DNA of 9,297 nt, taken from the NCBI GenBank assembly GCA_030424825.1, contig JAUHWE010000141.1, forward strand, positions 1 through 9,297, written 5' to 3'. Both the position numbers and the translations under genes were made by a program. Within the stretch, counting starts at the first letter, position 1. Each line of letters opens with the position of its first letter. Source of the stretch: Verrucomicrobiia bacterium (lineage in GTDB: Bacteria > Verrucomicrobiota > Verrucomicrobiia > Opitutales > Opitutaceae). Below are positions 1-6,343 of the stretch, piece after piece. The notes beneath the pieces were generated by a model, which had not been told where the DNA came from, did not search any database, and saw only the letters and a program-made list of their open reading frames with translations.

Positions 1-473
1 TCGCCGGATCCTATGTCCCCTCGGAGAGACATATTCACTAGCCTTGATCGGGAATTGATTCCGAAAGCGCCGTCCACATCATAGATTTCAACCAGTGCCG
101 TCCCTTCCAATCCGTTTGCACTCTCCACGTGGGCCGTGTAGACACCTTGGGGAAGCGATACGAGCAACGCGGAATCCTTACTTCCAAACGGCAATTTAAA
201 GGCACCCGCATGAGCAGCTCCTTCCTCGATTTGAGAAGCGTTTTCTGAGTCTCGCCAATCGTCATTGAAACCGATGGGCTCTGCCATTCCCTGTTGGTAC
301 AATGTCAGGCGTGGATTTGCCAGGGCGCTTCCTACACCTTGGCTTCTTAACGTTGGGCCAATACCTCTGATTAATACCTGTTTCTCTTCCGATCCCAATA
401 CCACGAATCCCGCAATCATCACACTCGACCCACCCTTCACTTGGGCCCGAATCGATGCGTTGTACAGTTCGCT
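1..473 (-). repeat. 142-residue C-terminal repeat unit of the surface protein (one full copy, second cut)
   Basis: The first copy begins at residue 772 (SELYNASIRAQVKGG, then VMIAGFVVLG, VLIRGIGPTL, NPRLTLY, FNDDW). The second begins at residue 914 (SRLVNMSLRGDIGSG) and is cut after 15 residues. Both fit S-x-L-x-N-x-S-x-R-x-x-[VI]-x-x-G. I associate units of this kind, with the I-A-G-F-x-[VI] and [VI]-R-G-[IV]-G-P strings, with C-terminal parts of large verrucomicrobial secreted proteins. That link is from memory and the function is unknown to me. Confidence 0.65.
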
Positions 474-2786
474 CTCTGTATCCATATTTTCGTTTTGCCC
501 AATGACTGTTCGCTCCACGGAATCCACTGTGGCCGTTCCCGATAATGTCTGCGACCCTGTATCTATTCTGAGCGAAAGGAATTCTTCTGTAGCCGATACC
601 GTTATCAGGCCATCTTCCGATACCGTTGCTTCGTATCCCTTGTAATCAGAACCTGATCCCGAAATGACATAAGCCTCCCCATTGGGACCGGCGAGAACAA
701 AGGTTTGCCCATCAGCCGTATTTGTAATCACCCCATCATAAAATCCGGCAATCGCGCCCGTTGTCCCATCGAGAACCGAAAGCTCACCCGAGAACGTAAG
801 GTCTTTTTTGGCAACGCCTCCAGAAACGGAAGTTTCCCCGACAATTCCATTAATCCAGCCAAACTCTCTCGACTTGTGGTGAAAGGATCCATCCGCTTTG
901 ATGTCCAAATCAACGGAAGCGATAATTGATTTTCGATGTTCAATGTGGCCCAAGAACACAGCGGTATTGTCCGAACGTACATACAAGCCGAATTTCCCCG
1001 ACGTGCCGCCAGTGAATTCTCCAAAGAAGTATCGGTCCAGCTCAGGAGAGGATTCCTCAACCACGAAAGTGTCGCTTTGAGCTACGTCTACGTTTGATGC
1101 AGAACCGCTATCCACCGTCACCTCAACCCAATAGGATGCCCCTTCAGTGGTCTCTTCTGGCATGAAGCTGGGATCGGTCGCCCCTTCAATGGGATTGCTC
1201 TTGTCCCCCGAAATTCCCGCATACCACTGATACTTCAGATTGTCTCCACTCTCCTCTACTGATAGTATCAACTGTCCGGATTCATCGATAGTAGAAACTA
1301 CTTTACGCTGCCTATCCGTGATCACACTTTGGATCGTTAGCGTGGCCGAACGGCTCTGCGTCGCTCCATAAGCATTGCTGACTTGTACCTTGTAGTCTCC
1401 CGCATCCTGGTTAGAAACACCCACTAGCACATGGCTGGCTTGATTCGCTCCCGAAATCGGACTGTCGTTAAAGAACCATTGAAACGATAGATCCGGCTTT
1501 CCTCGAACTTCCAAAGTAAACGCGGTTATACCCCCATTAAGCTCCAAAACGTCTTCAGGCTCTTTCAGAATCTCAGGTTCCGCAGAATATACCGCCACAC
1601 GAAAGGACTCGCTAGCTGTAGTTGTCCCGTCATTAACCACTACAGTGACGATAGATTCCCCAGTCACCTTATCTGCAGGATCCACGGAGATCGTTCGATC
1701 TGATCCGGTCCCGGAAATCACTAGCGAGCTCTGCGGAAGCAAAATTCCATTCGACGAACTAGCTGTTATAGCCAGCTCTTCGACGGGAGTTTCAGAGTCT
1801 GAAACGACAAACGCCAGCGCCTCTATGCTGTCGTCCTCAAATACTTCAACGTCGAGTATTTGACTAATGGTTGGGGCAGATACCGCAACAATGGATACAA
1901 TTAGAGACTGACTGACTGAATCCACCCCGTCGCTAACGCTGACAGTTACGGTTATGTCTCCAGACAGATTTTCTGGGGCTGTGATCGTAAGGGTTCGCAA
2001 CGATCCGCTACCCCCTAAAACGATTGAAGTGTTTGGCAAGAGCTCGGTATTGGAAGAAGTGGCTTCTACGACTAGGGAATCGCTGTTGGTTTCCGCATCT
2101 CCAATGGTAAACTCAATAGGAATCGAGGTTCCGCCCTCGGGCACAGAAATGTTTGGCAACTCGCTTAGGCTTGGAACCGCATTTGCCCTAGCCTCAACGG
2201 TAACTGACTCAGTCTTTTCGTACACTCCCAAGTCGGTCGTCACCATTGCCTTCAACGAATGCGACCCTTCTATCGTCGGGTTGAAGACAAAATCATAGGG
2301 CTCTTGAAGTTCTGTGCTCACTATTTTTCCATTGACGTAAAACTGCACACTCTCGACTGGTGATTGAGCACCATCCACTACGACCTCGAACACATCACTT
2401 TGCCCTGGTTCATAGATTCGGTCGTCAAGTCCGCTAAAACTAATGGCTATCGTATCCGATTCCGTCGTACTTGTTGCACCTGAAGTACCACTAACGACAT
2501 TGGAGTAGCCTGAGTCACCATAAACATTATACGCCCTAACCCGATAGGTGTAGATCTGGTTATCAACGACCGAAGTGTCCTGATAAGTCTCGACATTGGC
2601 CCCCACCATGGCGATTTGAGCATAGGCAGCAGCGTCTATCGAGCGTTCGATCTTGAAGCCCTCCTCGTTCGATGAATTGTCATTCCAAGAAAGCGTAATC
2701 TGAGCTTGCCCACTGCATGCGGCCATTATTGATACGCTTAACGAAACCAGAAGCCTCCTCAAATCCCACGAGGGATCCGAGACCAT
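1..2786 (-). CDS. Large secreted multidomain Fn3/Ig-like surface protein, 3' end cut by window edge
   Basis: The frame is open from here to the left edge (928 codons plus two bases); its stop lies outside the window. With the ATG at 2786 the protein starts with a signal peptide: Arg-Arg at residues 10-11, then hydrophobic LLVSLSVSIMAA. It then reads CSGQAQ, which allows signal peptidase I cleavage after GQA or, less well, lipoprotein processing at MAAC. Modules: Fn3 about 30-100 (ITLSWNDNS...GFKIERS, YRVRAYNVYG); Ig-like about 113-196 (VQFYVNGK); two 100-residue repeats at 204-303 and 304-403; I-set-like Ig 404-487 (FQWFFN, DAGDYKVQVSNAYG); Ig-like about 496-570 (YQWYAG, SYWVEV); an unassigned beta-rich module about 586-771; a 142-residue repeat from 772, restarting at 914. 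No catalytic motif is visible. Likely role is export and adhesion or a structural surface function (inference). An in-frame ATG at 2882 would add 32 residues before the signal peptide and has no ribosome binding site, so 2786 is preferred. At 2786 the purine run AGAGGA directly abuts the ATG. Confidence 0.85.
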   Translation of the reverse strand, partial: MVSDPSWDLRRLLVSLSVSIMAACSGQAQITLSWNDNSSNEEGFKIERSIDAAAYAQIAMVGANVETYQDTSVVDNQIYTYRVRAYNVYGDSGYSNVVSGTSGATSTTESDTIAISFSGLDDRIYEPGQSDVFEVVVDGAQSPVESVQFYVNGKIVSTELQEPYDFVFNPTIEGSHSLKAMVTTDLGVYEKTESVTVEARANAVPSLSELPNISVPEGGTSIPIEFTIGDAETNSDSLVVEATSSNTELLPNTSIVLGGSGSLRTLTITAPENLSGDITVTVSVSDGVDSVSQSLIVSIVAVSAPTISQILDVEVFEDDSIEALAFVVSDSETPVEELAITASSSNGILLPQSSLVISGTGSDRTISVDPADKVTGESIVTVVVNDGTTTASESFRVAVYSAEPEILKEPEDVLELNGGITAFTLEVRGKPDLSFQWFFNDSPISGANQASHVLVGVSNQDAGDYKVQVSNAYGATQSRSATLTIQSVITDRQRKVVSTIDESGQLILSVEESGDNLKYQWYAGISGDKSNPIEGATDPSFMPEETTEGASYWVEVTVDSGSASNVDVAQSDTFVVEESSPELDRYFFGEFTGGTSGKFGLYVRSDNTAVFLGHIEHRKSIIASVDLDIKADGSFHHKSREFGWINGIVGETSVSGGVAKKDLTFSGELSVLDGTTGAIAGFYDGVITNTADGQTFVLAGPNGEAYVISGSGSDYKGYEATVSEDGLITVSATEEFLSLRIDTGSQTLSGTATVDSVERTVIGQNENMDTESELYNASIRAQVKGGSSVMIAGFVVLGSEEKQVLIRGIGPTLRSQGVGSALANPRLTLYQQGMAEPIGFNDDWRDSENASQIEEGAAHAGAFKLPFGSKDSALLVSLPQGVYTAHVESANGLEGTALVEIYDVDGAFGINSRSRLVNMSLRGDIGSG
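1876..2177 (-). repeat. Two tandem 100-residue beta-sandwich repeats within the surface protein
   Basis: Residues 204-303 and 304-403 of the surface protein align end to end without gaps. Shared positions include P at 2, [IV]GD/SD-x-ET at about 25-30, S-S-N at 41-43, L-L-P at 46-48, the G-x-G-S-x-R-T block near 56-62, and D-G near 83-84. The look is that of cadherin-like/VCBS-type bacterial Ig repeats. Protein similarity is clear but the DNA has diverged, so this is an old duplication rather than a recent array. Confidence 0.7.
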
Positions 2787-2853
2787 TCCTCTGAAACCGA
2801 ATCGCTTAAATGCTGGAAATCCTCTTTGCGGACAATCCTTAAGAATTCCTTGG

Positions 2854-2943
2854 TCACCGATAATCTTCACGAACCGGGCCATCGCCACAGAATCGTGCTA
2901 CCTGTAGAGCCCCCTCTAAAAATGAGGATTCTTCGCCTTCCAT
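2854..2943 (-). CDS. Possible 29-codon leader ORF upstream of the surface protein
   Basis: An ATG at 2943 is preceded by GGGGAGG with a 7-nt gap, the best Shine-Dalgarno in the window. The ORF runs 29 codons (starts MEGEESSFLEG, ends PVREDYR) to a TGA at 2854-2856. It is in a different frame from the surface protein and overlaps that gene's alternative ATG at 2882; its stop lies 67 nt before the preferred start at 2786. It could be a leader peptide affecting the downstream gene, or chance. The peptide resembles nothing I recognise. Confidence 0.25.
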   Translation of the reverse strand: MEGEESSFLEGALQVARFCGDGPVREDYR

Positions 2944-3046
2944 TAGGCAACCTCCCCAAGTGGGATTGAGGGATGATTCCAACTCCCTTGCGAGAGCCTA
3001 CAAGACTTTCTTAGGCAAGAGCCCCGAACTCCTCCCAATCCAGATA

Positions 3047-3077
3047 CTAAAAACGCGCCCCCAAAGGACGCGTTTGA
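3047..3077 (-). terminator. Rho-independent terminator of the ferredoxin gene
   Basis: On the minus strand AAACGCGTCC pairs with GGGCGCGTTT (3051-3075, one T-G wobble) around a 5-nt loop, and the stem runs into a TTTTT tract. It starts about 25 nt after the ferredoxin TAG. The plus strand lacks a good U-tract on the other side, so it reads as one-directional and ends ferredoxin transcripts before the surface protein. Confidence 0.8.
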
Positions 3078-3100
3078 AAAAAATAGATTATCAAAGGCTA

Positions 3101-3340
3101 CTAGCCTTCGTCGCCATCATCACCAATCGCTTCAACCGGGCACCCTTCAAGAGCTTCCATACACAGATCGATGTCTTCTTGCGTTTTCGGCTGGGTATGA
3201 ACGTAGGAGTAGGCCTCGCCGTCGTTGCGCGTGAAGAAGTCTGGCGCGGTCTCGCGACAGAGATCACAGTCGATACACTGCTCGTCTACGTAGAATTTTC
3301 CTGGCGCATTGTCTGCCCACTTCTCTTCTTTATCTGCCAT
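3101..3340 (-). CDS. Small single-cluster ferredoxin
   Basis: This is a 79-residue soluble cytoplasmic electron carrier. Cys22, Cys25 and Cys28 (CIDCDLC) with Cys67 in the CP motif (GCPVEAI) form one [4Fe-4S] binding set. A second C-terminal set of four Cys, as in 2[4Fe-4S] clostridial ferredoxins, is absent. Cys60 is an extra cysteine seven residues before Cys67, perhaps free or in a disulfide. The protein is acidic, with a DDGDE tail, as usual for ferredoxins. It lies 58 nt after waaA on the same strand but has its own candidate promoter and a strong terminator, so it may be a single-gene unit. There is no Shine-Dalgarno before the ATG. The redox partner cannot be read from the neighbours. 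Confidence 0.9.
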   Translation of the reverse strand: MADKEEKWADNAPGKFYVDEQCIDCDLCRETAPDFFTRNDGEAYSYVHTQPKTQEDIDLCMEALEGCPVEAIGDDGDEG

Positions 3341-3342
3341 AG

Positions 3343-3378
3343 TACGCGTATAAATCCAATAGGGGCCCTTCCTGTCAA
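3343..3378 (-). promoter_or_regulatory. Candidate promoter of the ferredoxin gene
   Basis: On the minus strand a perfect TTGACA (3378-3373) is followed after 17-18 nt by ATTTATA. Transcription would start within a few bases of the ATG at 3340, giving a leaderless or nearly leaderless message, in line with the lack of a ribosome binding site. The -10 match is weak. Confidence 0.4.
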
Positions 3379-3398
3379 GCGTAGAGCGTTCGCCAAAA

Positions 3399-4712
3399 TC
3401 AGCTCTTTTTCACAGAGCTGTCTCGAACAAGCACCTCGATGGCATTAAAGGTTCTCTGCAAGGCACCCCGACTGGCTGCCGCCCAAATCGCTTGCTTCTC
3501 CGACATTTCGCGGCGAGCAGACTCATCCATCGCCAGGGCTTTCAAAGCGCTTTGCAAGGAACTCTCATCCCTCACCTGGATCGCTGCCCCCATGGCGAGC
3601 ATTCCATCGCGAACGCTTCTAAAATTGCTCATTCCTGGACCAAATACCAGCGGCACCCCGAGCATACCGCATTCTATCGGGGTTTGACCTTCCTTGTGGG
3701 GAGGCAGGCTTTTACCCACGAAAGCCATATCGGACAATTGAGTCAAAACCCGTAACTCACCACTCGTGTCCGCGACCAGAATATCTAAATCACTAAAGGT
3801 TTCGCTTTCCGACTTGAACTCAAATTTCAAGTCTGAAGCCTTCCGCTCCAGCATCGCCCGGATCTCACTACGCCGCTCAGCATGACGCGGAACCAGTAGC
3901 AGTCGACAGTGAGGGAGACTCTCACGCAGGCCTCGAAACACCGAGAGCAGCGCTTCTTCTTCACCCGGCCAGGTAGAAGATCCTAGAAGCACAAATCCAT
4001 CCCCCAAACCAAGGATTCTTTTCAGCCGCGTTTGCTCTTCCTTTTCTAGTATTTTCCCAATGGATACGTCCAACTTCAAATTTCCCGAAATCGACACTCG
4101 TTCAGACGGGACACCCATAGCGATAAACCGGCTCGCGTCCTGATCAGAAATGGCCAATACTCGATCAACGTGCCGCAAGTGCTTACGGTACATCCAGCCT
4201 AGTTTTTGGGCGTACTTAAAAGAGCGATCGGAAAGCCGACCGTTAACCAAGACCATGGGAACCCCTGCATTCGCCGCTTGCTGCATGTGCTCCGGCCACA
4301 ATTCAGTCTCAGCGCAAATCGCCAAATCCGGACGCATGCGTTTCCAAAATTTGCGGCTAAAGGGCCAGAAATCCAAAGGGAAATAGTAAATTCTATCACA
4401 GATCTCTGAATACTTATCGTTCGCCAAACGGTAACCCGTACTTGTCGTGGTCGTCAGAAGAAGTTCAATCTCCGGATTTTCCACAAGCTTTCTTAAGAGA
4501 GCTTCGATTACCAGCATTTCCCCGAGACTCACCGCCTGTATCCACACTCTACGCTTTCCAGGCATTCGCGGCCAATCGTCGATCCCGATTCCCAGACGCA
4601 TCGACAAGGCGCCCTTGTAGTCACCTCGCCGTTTCATCTTGAGCAGGTATTTTGGCGACAAGACCAGAGCGATCGGCGCAAAAATCAGTCTATAGATCCA
4701 TATAAACAACAC
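3399..4712 (-). CDS. waaA: 3-deoxy-D-manno-octulosonic acid (Kdo) transferase
   Basis: WaaA/KdtA transfers Kdo from CMP-Kdo to the lipid A precursor at the inner membrane, the first step of LPS core assembly. Numbered from the GTG at 4712 (437 residues, close to the usual 420-430), it has an N-terminal membrane anchor (about 3-22), the AVSLGEM motif with the catalytic-type Glu65, ETELWPE (135-141), GNLKLDVSI (210 on), the PRHAER block (275-280), DTSGEL and GPGMSNF (358-364). The GGHNPLE block of E. coli reads EGQTPIE (341-347). The same frame stays open to an ATG at 4904 (501 residues), but the 64 extra residues look non-coding, would precede the anchor, and would overlap the divergent HIT gene and its TTGACA box. 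The GTG has no strong Shine-Dalgarno; a TTG next to it is equally possible. The number of Kdo units added cannot be told from sequence. Confidence 0.92.
   Translation of the reverse strand: MLFIWIYRLIFAPIALVLSPKYLLKMKRRGDYKGALSMRLGIGIDDWPRMPGKRRVWIQAVSLGEMLVIEALLRKLVENPEIELLLTTTTSTGYRLANDKYSEICDRIYYFPLDFWPFSRKFWKRMRPDLAICAETELWPEHMQQAANAGVPMVLVNGRLSDRSFKYAQKLGWMYRKHLRHVDRVLAISDQDASRFIAMGVPSERVSISGNLKLDVSIGKILEKEEQTRLKRILGLGDGFVLLGSSTWPGEEEALLSVFRGLRESLPHCRLLLVPRHAERRSEIRAMLERKASDLKFEFKSESETFSDLDILVADTSGELRVLTQLSDMAFVGKSLPPHKEGQTPIECGMLGVPLVFGPGMSNFRSVRDGMLAMGAAIQVRDESSLQSALKALAMDESARREMSEKQAIWAAASRGALQRTFNAIEVLVRDSSVKKS
3400..3420 (-). terminator. Hairpin over the waaA stop codon, possible weak terminator
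   Basis: On the minus strand CAGCTCT and AGAGCTG form a perfect 7-bp stem with a 7-nt loop, and the waaA TGA lies in the 3' arm. The tail ATTTTGG is only a short T-run, so termination would be partial at best. It could instead protect the 3' end of the message. Confidence 0.35.
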
Positions 4713-4849
4713 CCGCTTAGAATCGCCTTTATCCTTCGAAGGCAAGCAATCCCTTCTCAATCGTGCTCCCGAGTGCTCTAATCTTCGAGAATCCCCTCGT
4801 ACGATCCCTTTGACACGCAAGAAGTCGAGTGCCAGTATTTCACGCAGAT
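4713..4849. promoter_or_regulatory. Divergent intergenic region between waaA and the HIT gene
   Basis: If both genes use the preferred starts, these 137 bases must hold promoters for both directions. A TTGACA lies at 4809-4814 on the plus strand. A perfect 10-bp palindrome CCTTCGAAGG (4733-4742) lies 20 bases upstream of the waaA GTG. A looser TCTTCGAGA element follows near 4783-4791. No clear minus-strand promoter is visible. Confidence 0.4.
4809..4838 (+). promoter_or_regulatory. Candidate promoter of the HIT gene
   Basis: A perfect TTGACA (4809-4814) is followed after 18 nt by AGTATT or after 20 nt by TATTTC, both poor -10 matches. Transcription would start close to the ATG at 4850, and after the upstream GTG at 4829, which favours the ATG. 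Confidence 0.3.
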
Positions 4850-5341
4850 ATGGAACATTTGCATGCCTACTGGAGAATGGAATACGTGGCTCAGGAGAAG
4901 TCACCTGGGGACCGCCGTCCCTTCGTCGATCTCCCCAAGTCGAATGACGACAAAGCGTCGCTCATTCTTTCTAGAGAAGCCCACAGTTTTATTCTGATGA
5001 ATCGCTACCCGTACAACCCCGGGCATCTGCTTGTGCTCCCCTACCGAGAACTCCCTGACATCGAAGACCTTTCTTCAGACGAGCGGACCTGCTTTTTCGA
5101 CACCACCATAAAAGCCAAACGTCTTTTAAAAGCCGCTCTCAAGCCGAATGGCTTCAATATTGGCATCAATCTGGGGGAAGCGGGAGGAGCCGGCATTCCC
5201 AAGCATCTGCATCAGCACGTGGTACCCCGCTGGACGGGTGACACTAATTTCATGCCAGTAGTCGGCTCTACGCGCGTCCTCCCTCAGTCCCTCGAGGCGA
5301 TGTGGGACCATCTAAAATCGGTTTGCGAAAAGCTCGACTAA
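4850..5341 (+). CDS. HIT-family nucleotide hydrolase/phosphorylase, Ap4A phosphorylase-like
   Basis: This is a 163-residue histidine-triad protein. The triad HLHQHVV is at residues 119-125, with His121 the expected nucleophile that forms the nucleotidyl intermediate. The N-terminal WRMEYV and the NRYPYNPGHLLVLPYRE block (51-67) match the branch that includes mycobacterial Ap4A phosphorylase, so cleavage of dinucleoside polyphosphates is likely; the exact substrate is inferred. The CxxC zinc motif usual in this branch before the first strand is replaced by RRPFVDLP (22-29), with no cysteine there. The ATG at 4850 gives MEHLHAYWRMEYV, the expected family start; a GTG at 4829 would add seven residues and has no better ribosome binding site. 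The stop lies 39 nt before phoH, so it may head that operon. Confidence 0.88.
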   Translation: MEHLHAYWRMEYVAQEKSPGDRRPFVDLPKSNDDKASLILSREAHSFILMNRYPYNPGHLLVLPYRELPDIEDLSSDERTCFFDTTIKAKRLLKAALKPNGFNIGINLGEAGGAGIPKHLHQHVVPRWTGDTNFMPVVGSTRVLPQSLEAMWDHLKSVCEKLD

Positions 5342-5380
5342 GTAGATTCCGATTCTATTTTCCCCTCCTTTCCTTAATTG

Positions 5381-6343
5381 ATGGGTACACGGAAACTACA
5401 TTTTGAAAATCCTAAGCAGCTGACACAGCTCTACTGTAACAAGGAAGACAATCTTCGGATGATCGAAACCCTACTCGGGGTCCGTATCGTTACGCGAGAC
5501 GGCTGGCTGCAAGTCGATGGCAAGGAGGAGGCGATCGATCAAGTAGAGTCCATCCTGGACTTACTCCAAATTGCTCGTGAGCAAGGTCTTAAGATCAGGA
5601 ATCCAGATTTTAAAAACGTTGTGGACGGAATCGTAGCGGGGCGGGAGGAAGCGTTGAGATCCTTATTTGACGAAAGCTGCGTTATCCAGACTCGCCGCTC
5701 GACCATCGTACCTAAGACGTTGGGCCAGAAGAAATACCTCCAATCCATCTTCGAAAACGACATTGTCTTCGGGATAGGACCTGCGGGTACCGGAAAGACC
5801 TATCTCGCCATGGCCGCTGCGGTCTCTAAGTTGCTGGACGGCAGCATTAAACGACTGATCCTGAGCCGACCGGCCGTGGAAGCGGGAGAAACTCTGGGAT
5901 TCTTGCCGGGTGACCTGCAAGAAAAGATCCTTCCCTACCTAAGGCCTTTATACGACGCACTTTACGATATGATGGATCGTGATGATGTCGCTAAACTCAT
6001 TGAAAAAGGGATCATCGAAATCGCCCCCCTCGCCTATATGAGAGGCAGGACGCTGAGCGATTCCTTCATAATCCTAGATGAAGCCCAAAACACCACCCCG
6101 GAGCAAATGATGATGTTTCTCACTCGCTTGGGAAATGAAAGTAAAATGGTCATTACCGGAGATATCACTCAAATTGACATTCCTCGCTCTAAGACTTCGG
6201 GCCTGCTGGAAATCAGAAAAATCCTCAAATCATTGAAGGGTATCGATTTCCACGAGTTTGAAGCGTCCGATGTAGTCCGTCATCACCTTGTGCAGAAAAT
6301 CGTTGAAGCCTACGATGCCTACCGAAATCCAAACGAGAGTTGA
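5381..6343 (+). CDS. phoH: PhoH-like (YbeZ-type) ATPase
   Basis: This is a 320-residue cytoplasmic P-loop ATPase of the PhoH family, a usual length for the class with an N-terminal KH-like domain (about 1-85, with VRIVTRDGWLQVDG in the middle). Walker A GPAGTGKT is at 133-140 and Walker B IILDEAQN ends at 237. The family signatures LSRPAVEAGETLGFLPGDL (161-179), the YMRGRTL block (219-225) and TGDITQIDIP (259-268) are intact. In E. coli the homologue YbeZ interacts with the RNase YbeY, which is encoded two genes downstream here, so a role in RNA or ribosome maturation is likely. The older phosphate-starvation name is not supported by context. ATG 5381 is chosen over the adjacent TTG at 5378. 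Upstream is pyrimidine-rich (CCCCTCCTTTCC), with no Shine-Dalgarno. Confidence 0.95.
   Translation: MGTRKLHFENPKQLTQLYCNKEDNLRMIETLLGVRIVTRDGWLQVDGKEEAIDQVESILDLLQIAREQGLKIRNPDFKNVVDGIVAGREEALRSLFDESCVIQTRRSTIVPKTLGQKKYLQSIFENDIVFGIGPAGTGKTYLAMAAAVSKLLDGSIKRLILSRPAVEAGETLGFLPGDLQEKILPYLRPLYDALYDMMDRDDVAKLIEKGIIEIAPLAYMRGRTLSDSFIILDEAQNTTPEQMMMFLTRLGNESKMVITGDITQIDIPRSKTSGLLEIRKILKSLKGIDFHEFEASDVVRHHLVQKIVEAYDAYRNPNES

Larger units (their letters stand above)
2787..3100. other. Intergenic spacer between the ferredoxin and surface-protein genes
   Basis: These 314 bases hold no long gene. At the right end, just past the ferredoxin stop, lies an intrinsic terminator (minus strand). The rest is the presumed leader of the surface protein. 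It contains a 29-codon ORF with a strong Shine-Dalgarno (2854-2943) and the alternative surface-protein ATG at 2882. I could not find a convincing -35/-10 pair on the minus strand. No tRNA or recognisable riboswitch is seen. Confidence 0.6.

Noticed and set aside
265..645. Plus-strand ORF of 126 codons, with others at 705, 1645, 1954 and similar
   Set aside because: They lie opposite the continuous minus-strand surface-protein frame, have no recognisable motifs or ribosome binding sites, and are Ser/Thr/Pro-rich in the way expected for the antisense of Ig-like coding sequence.
728..1060. Minus-strand ORF of 110 codons in another frame
   Set aside because: It lies within the surface-protein gene in a different frame and resembles no family; the main frame is continuous here.
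2820..2860. Repeated AATCCT-type strings, considered as a small repeat array or riboswitch
   Set aside because: The copies are short, unevenly spaced and do not form a stable fold that I can trace by eye.
2960..3448. Plus-strand ORF of 162 codons
   Set aside because: It covers the ferredoxin gene on the opposite strand and runs through its terminator; the ferredoxin has an intact cysteine motif, so this is its shadow.
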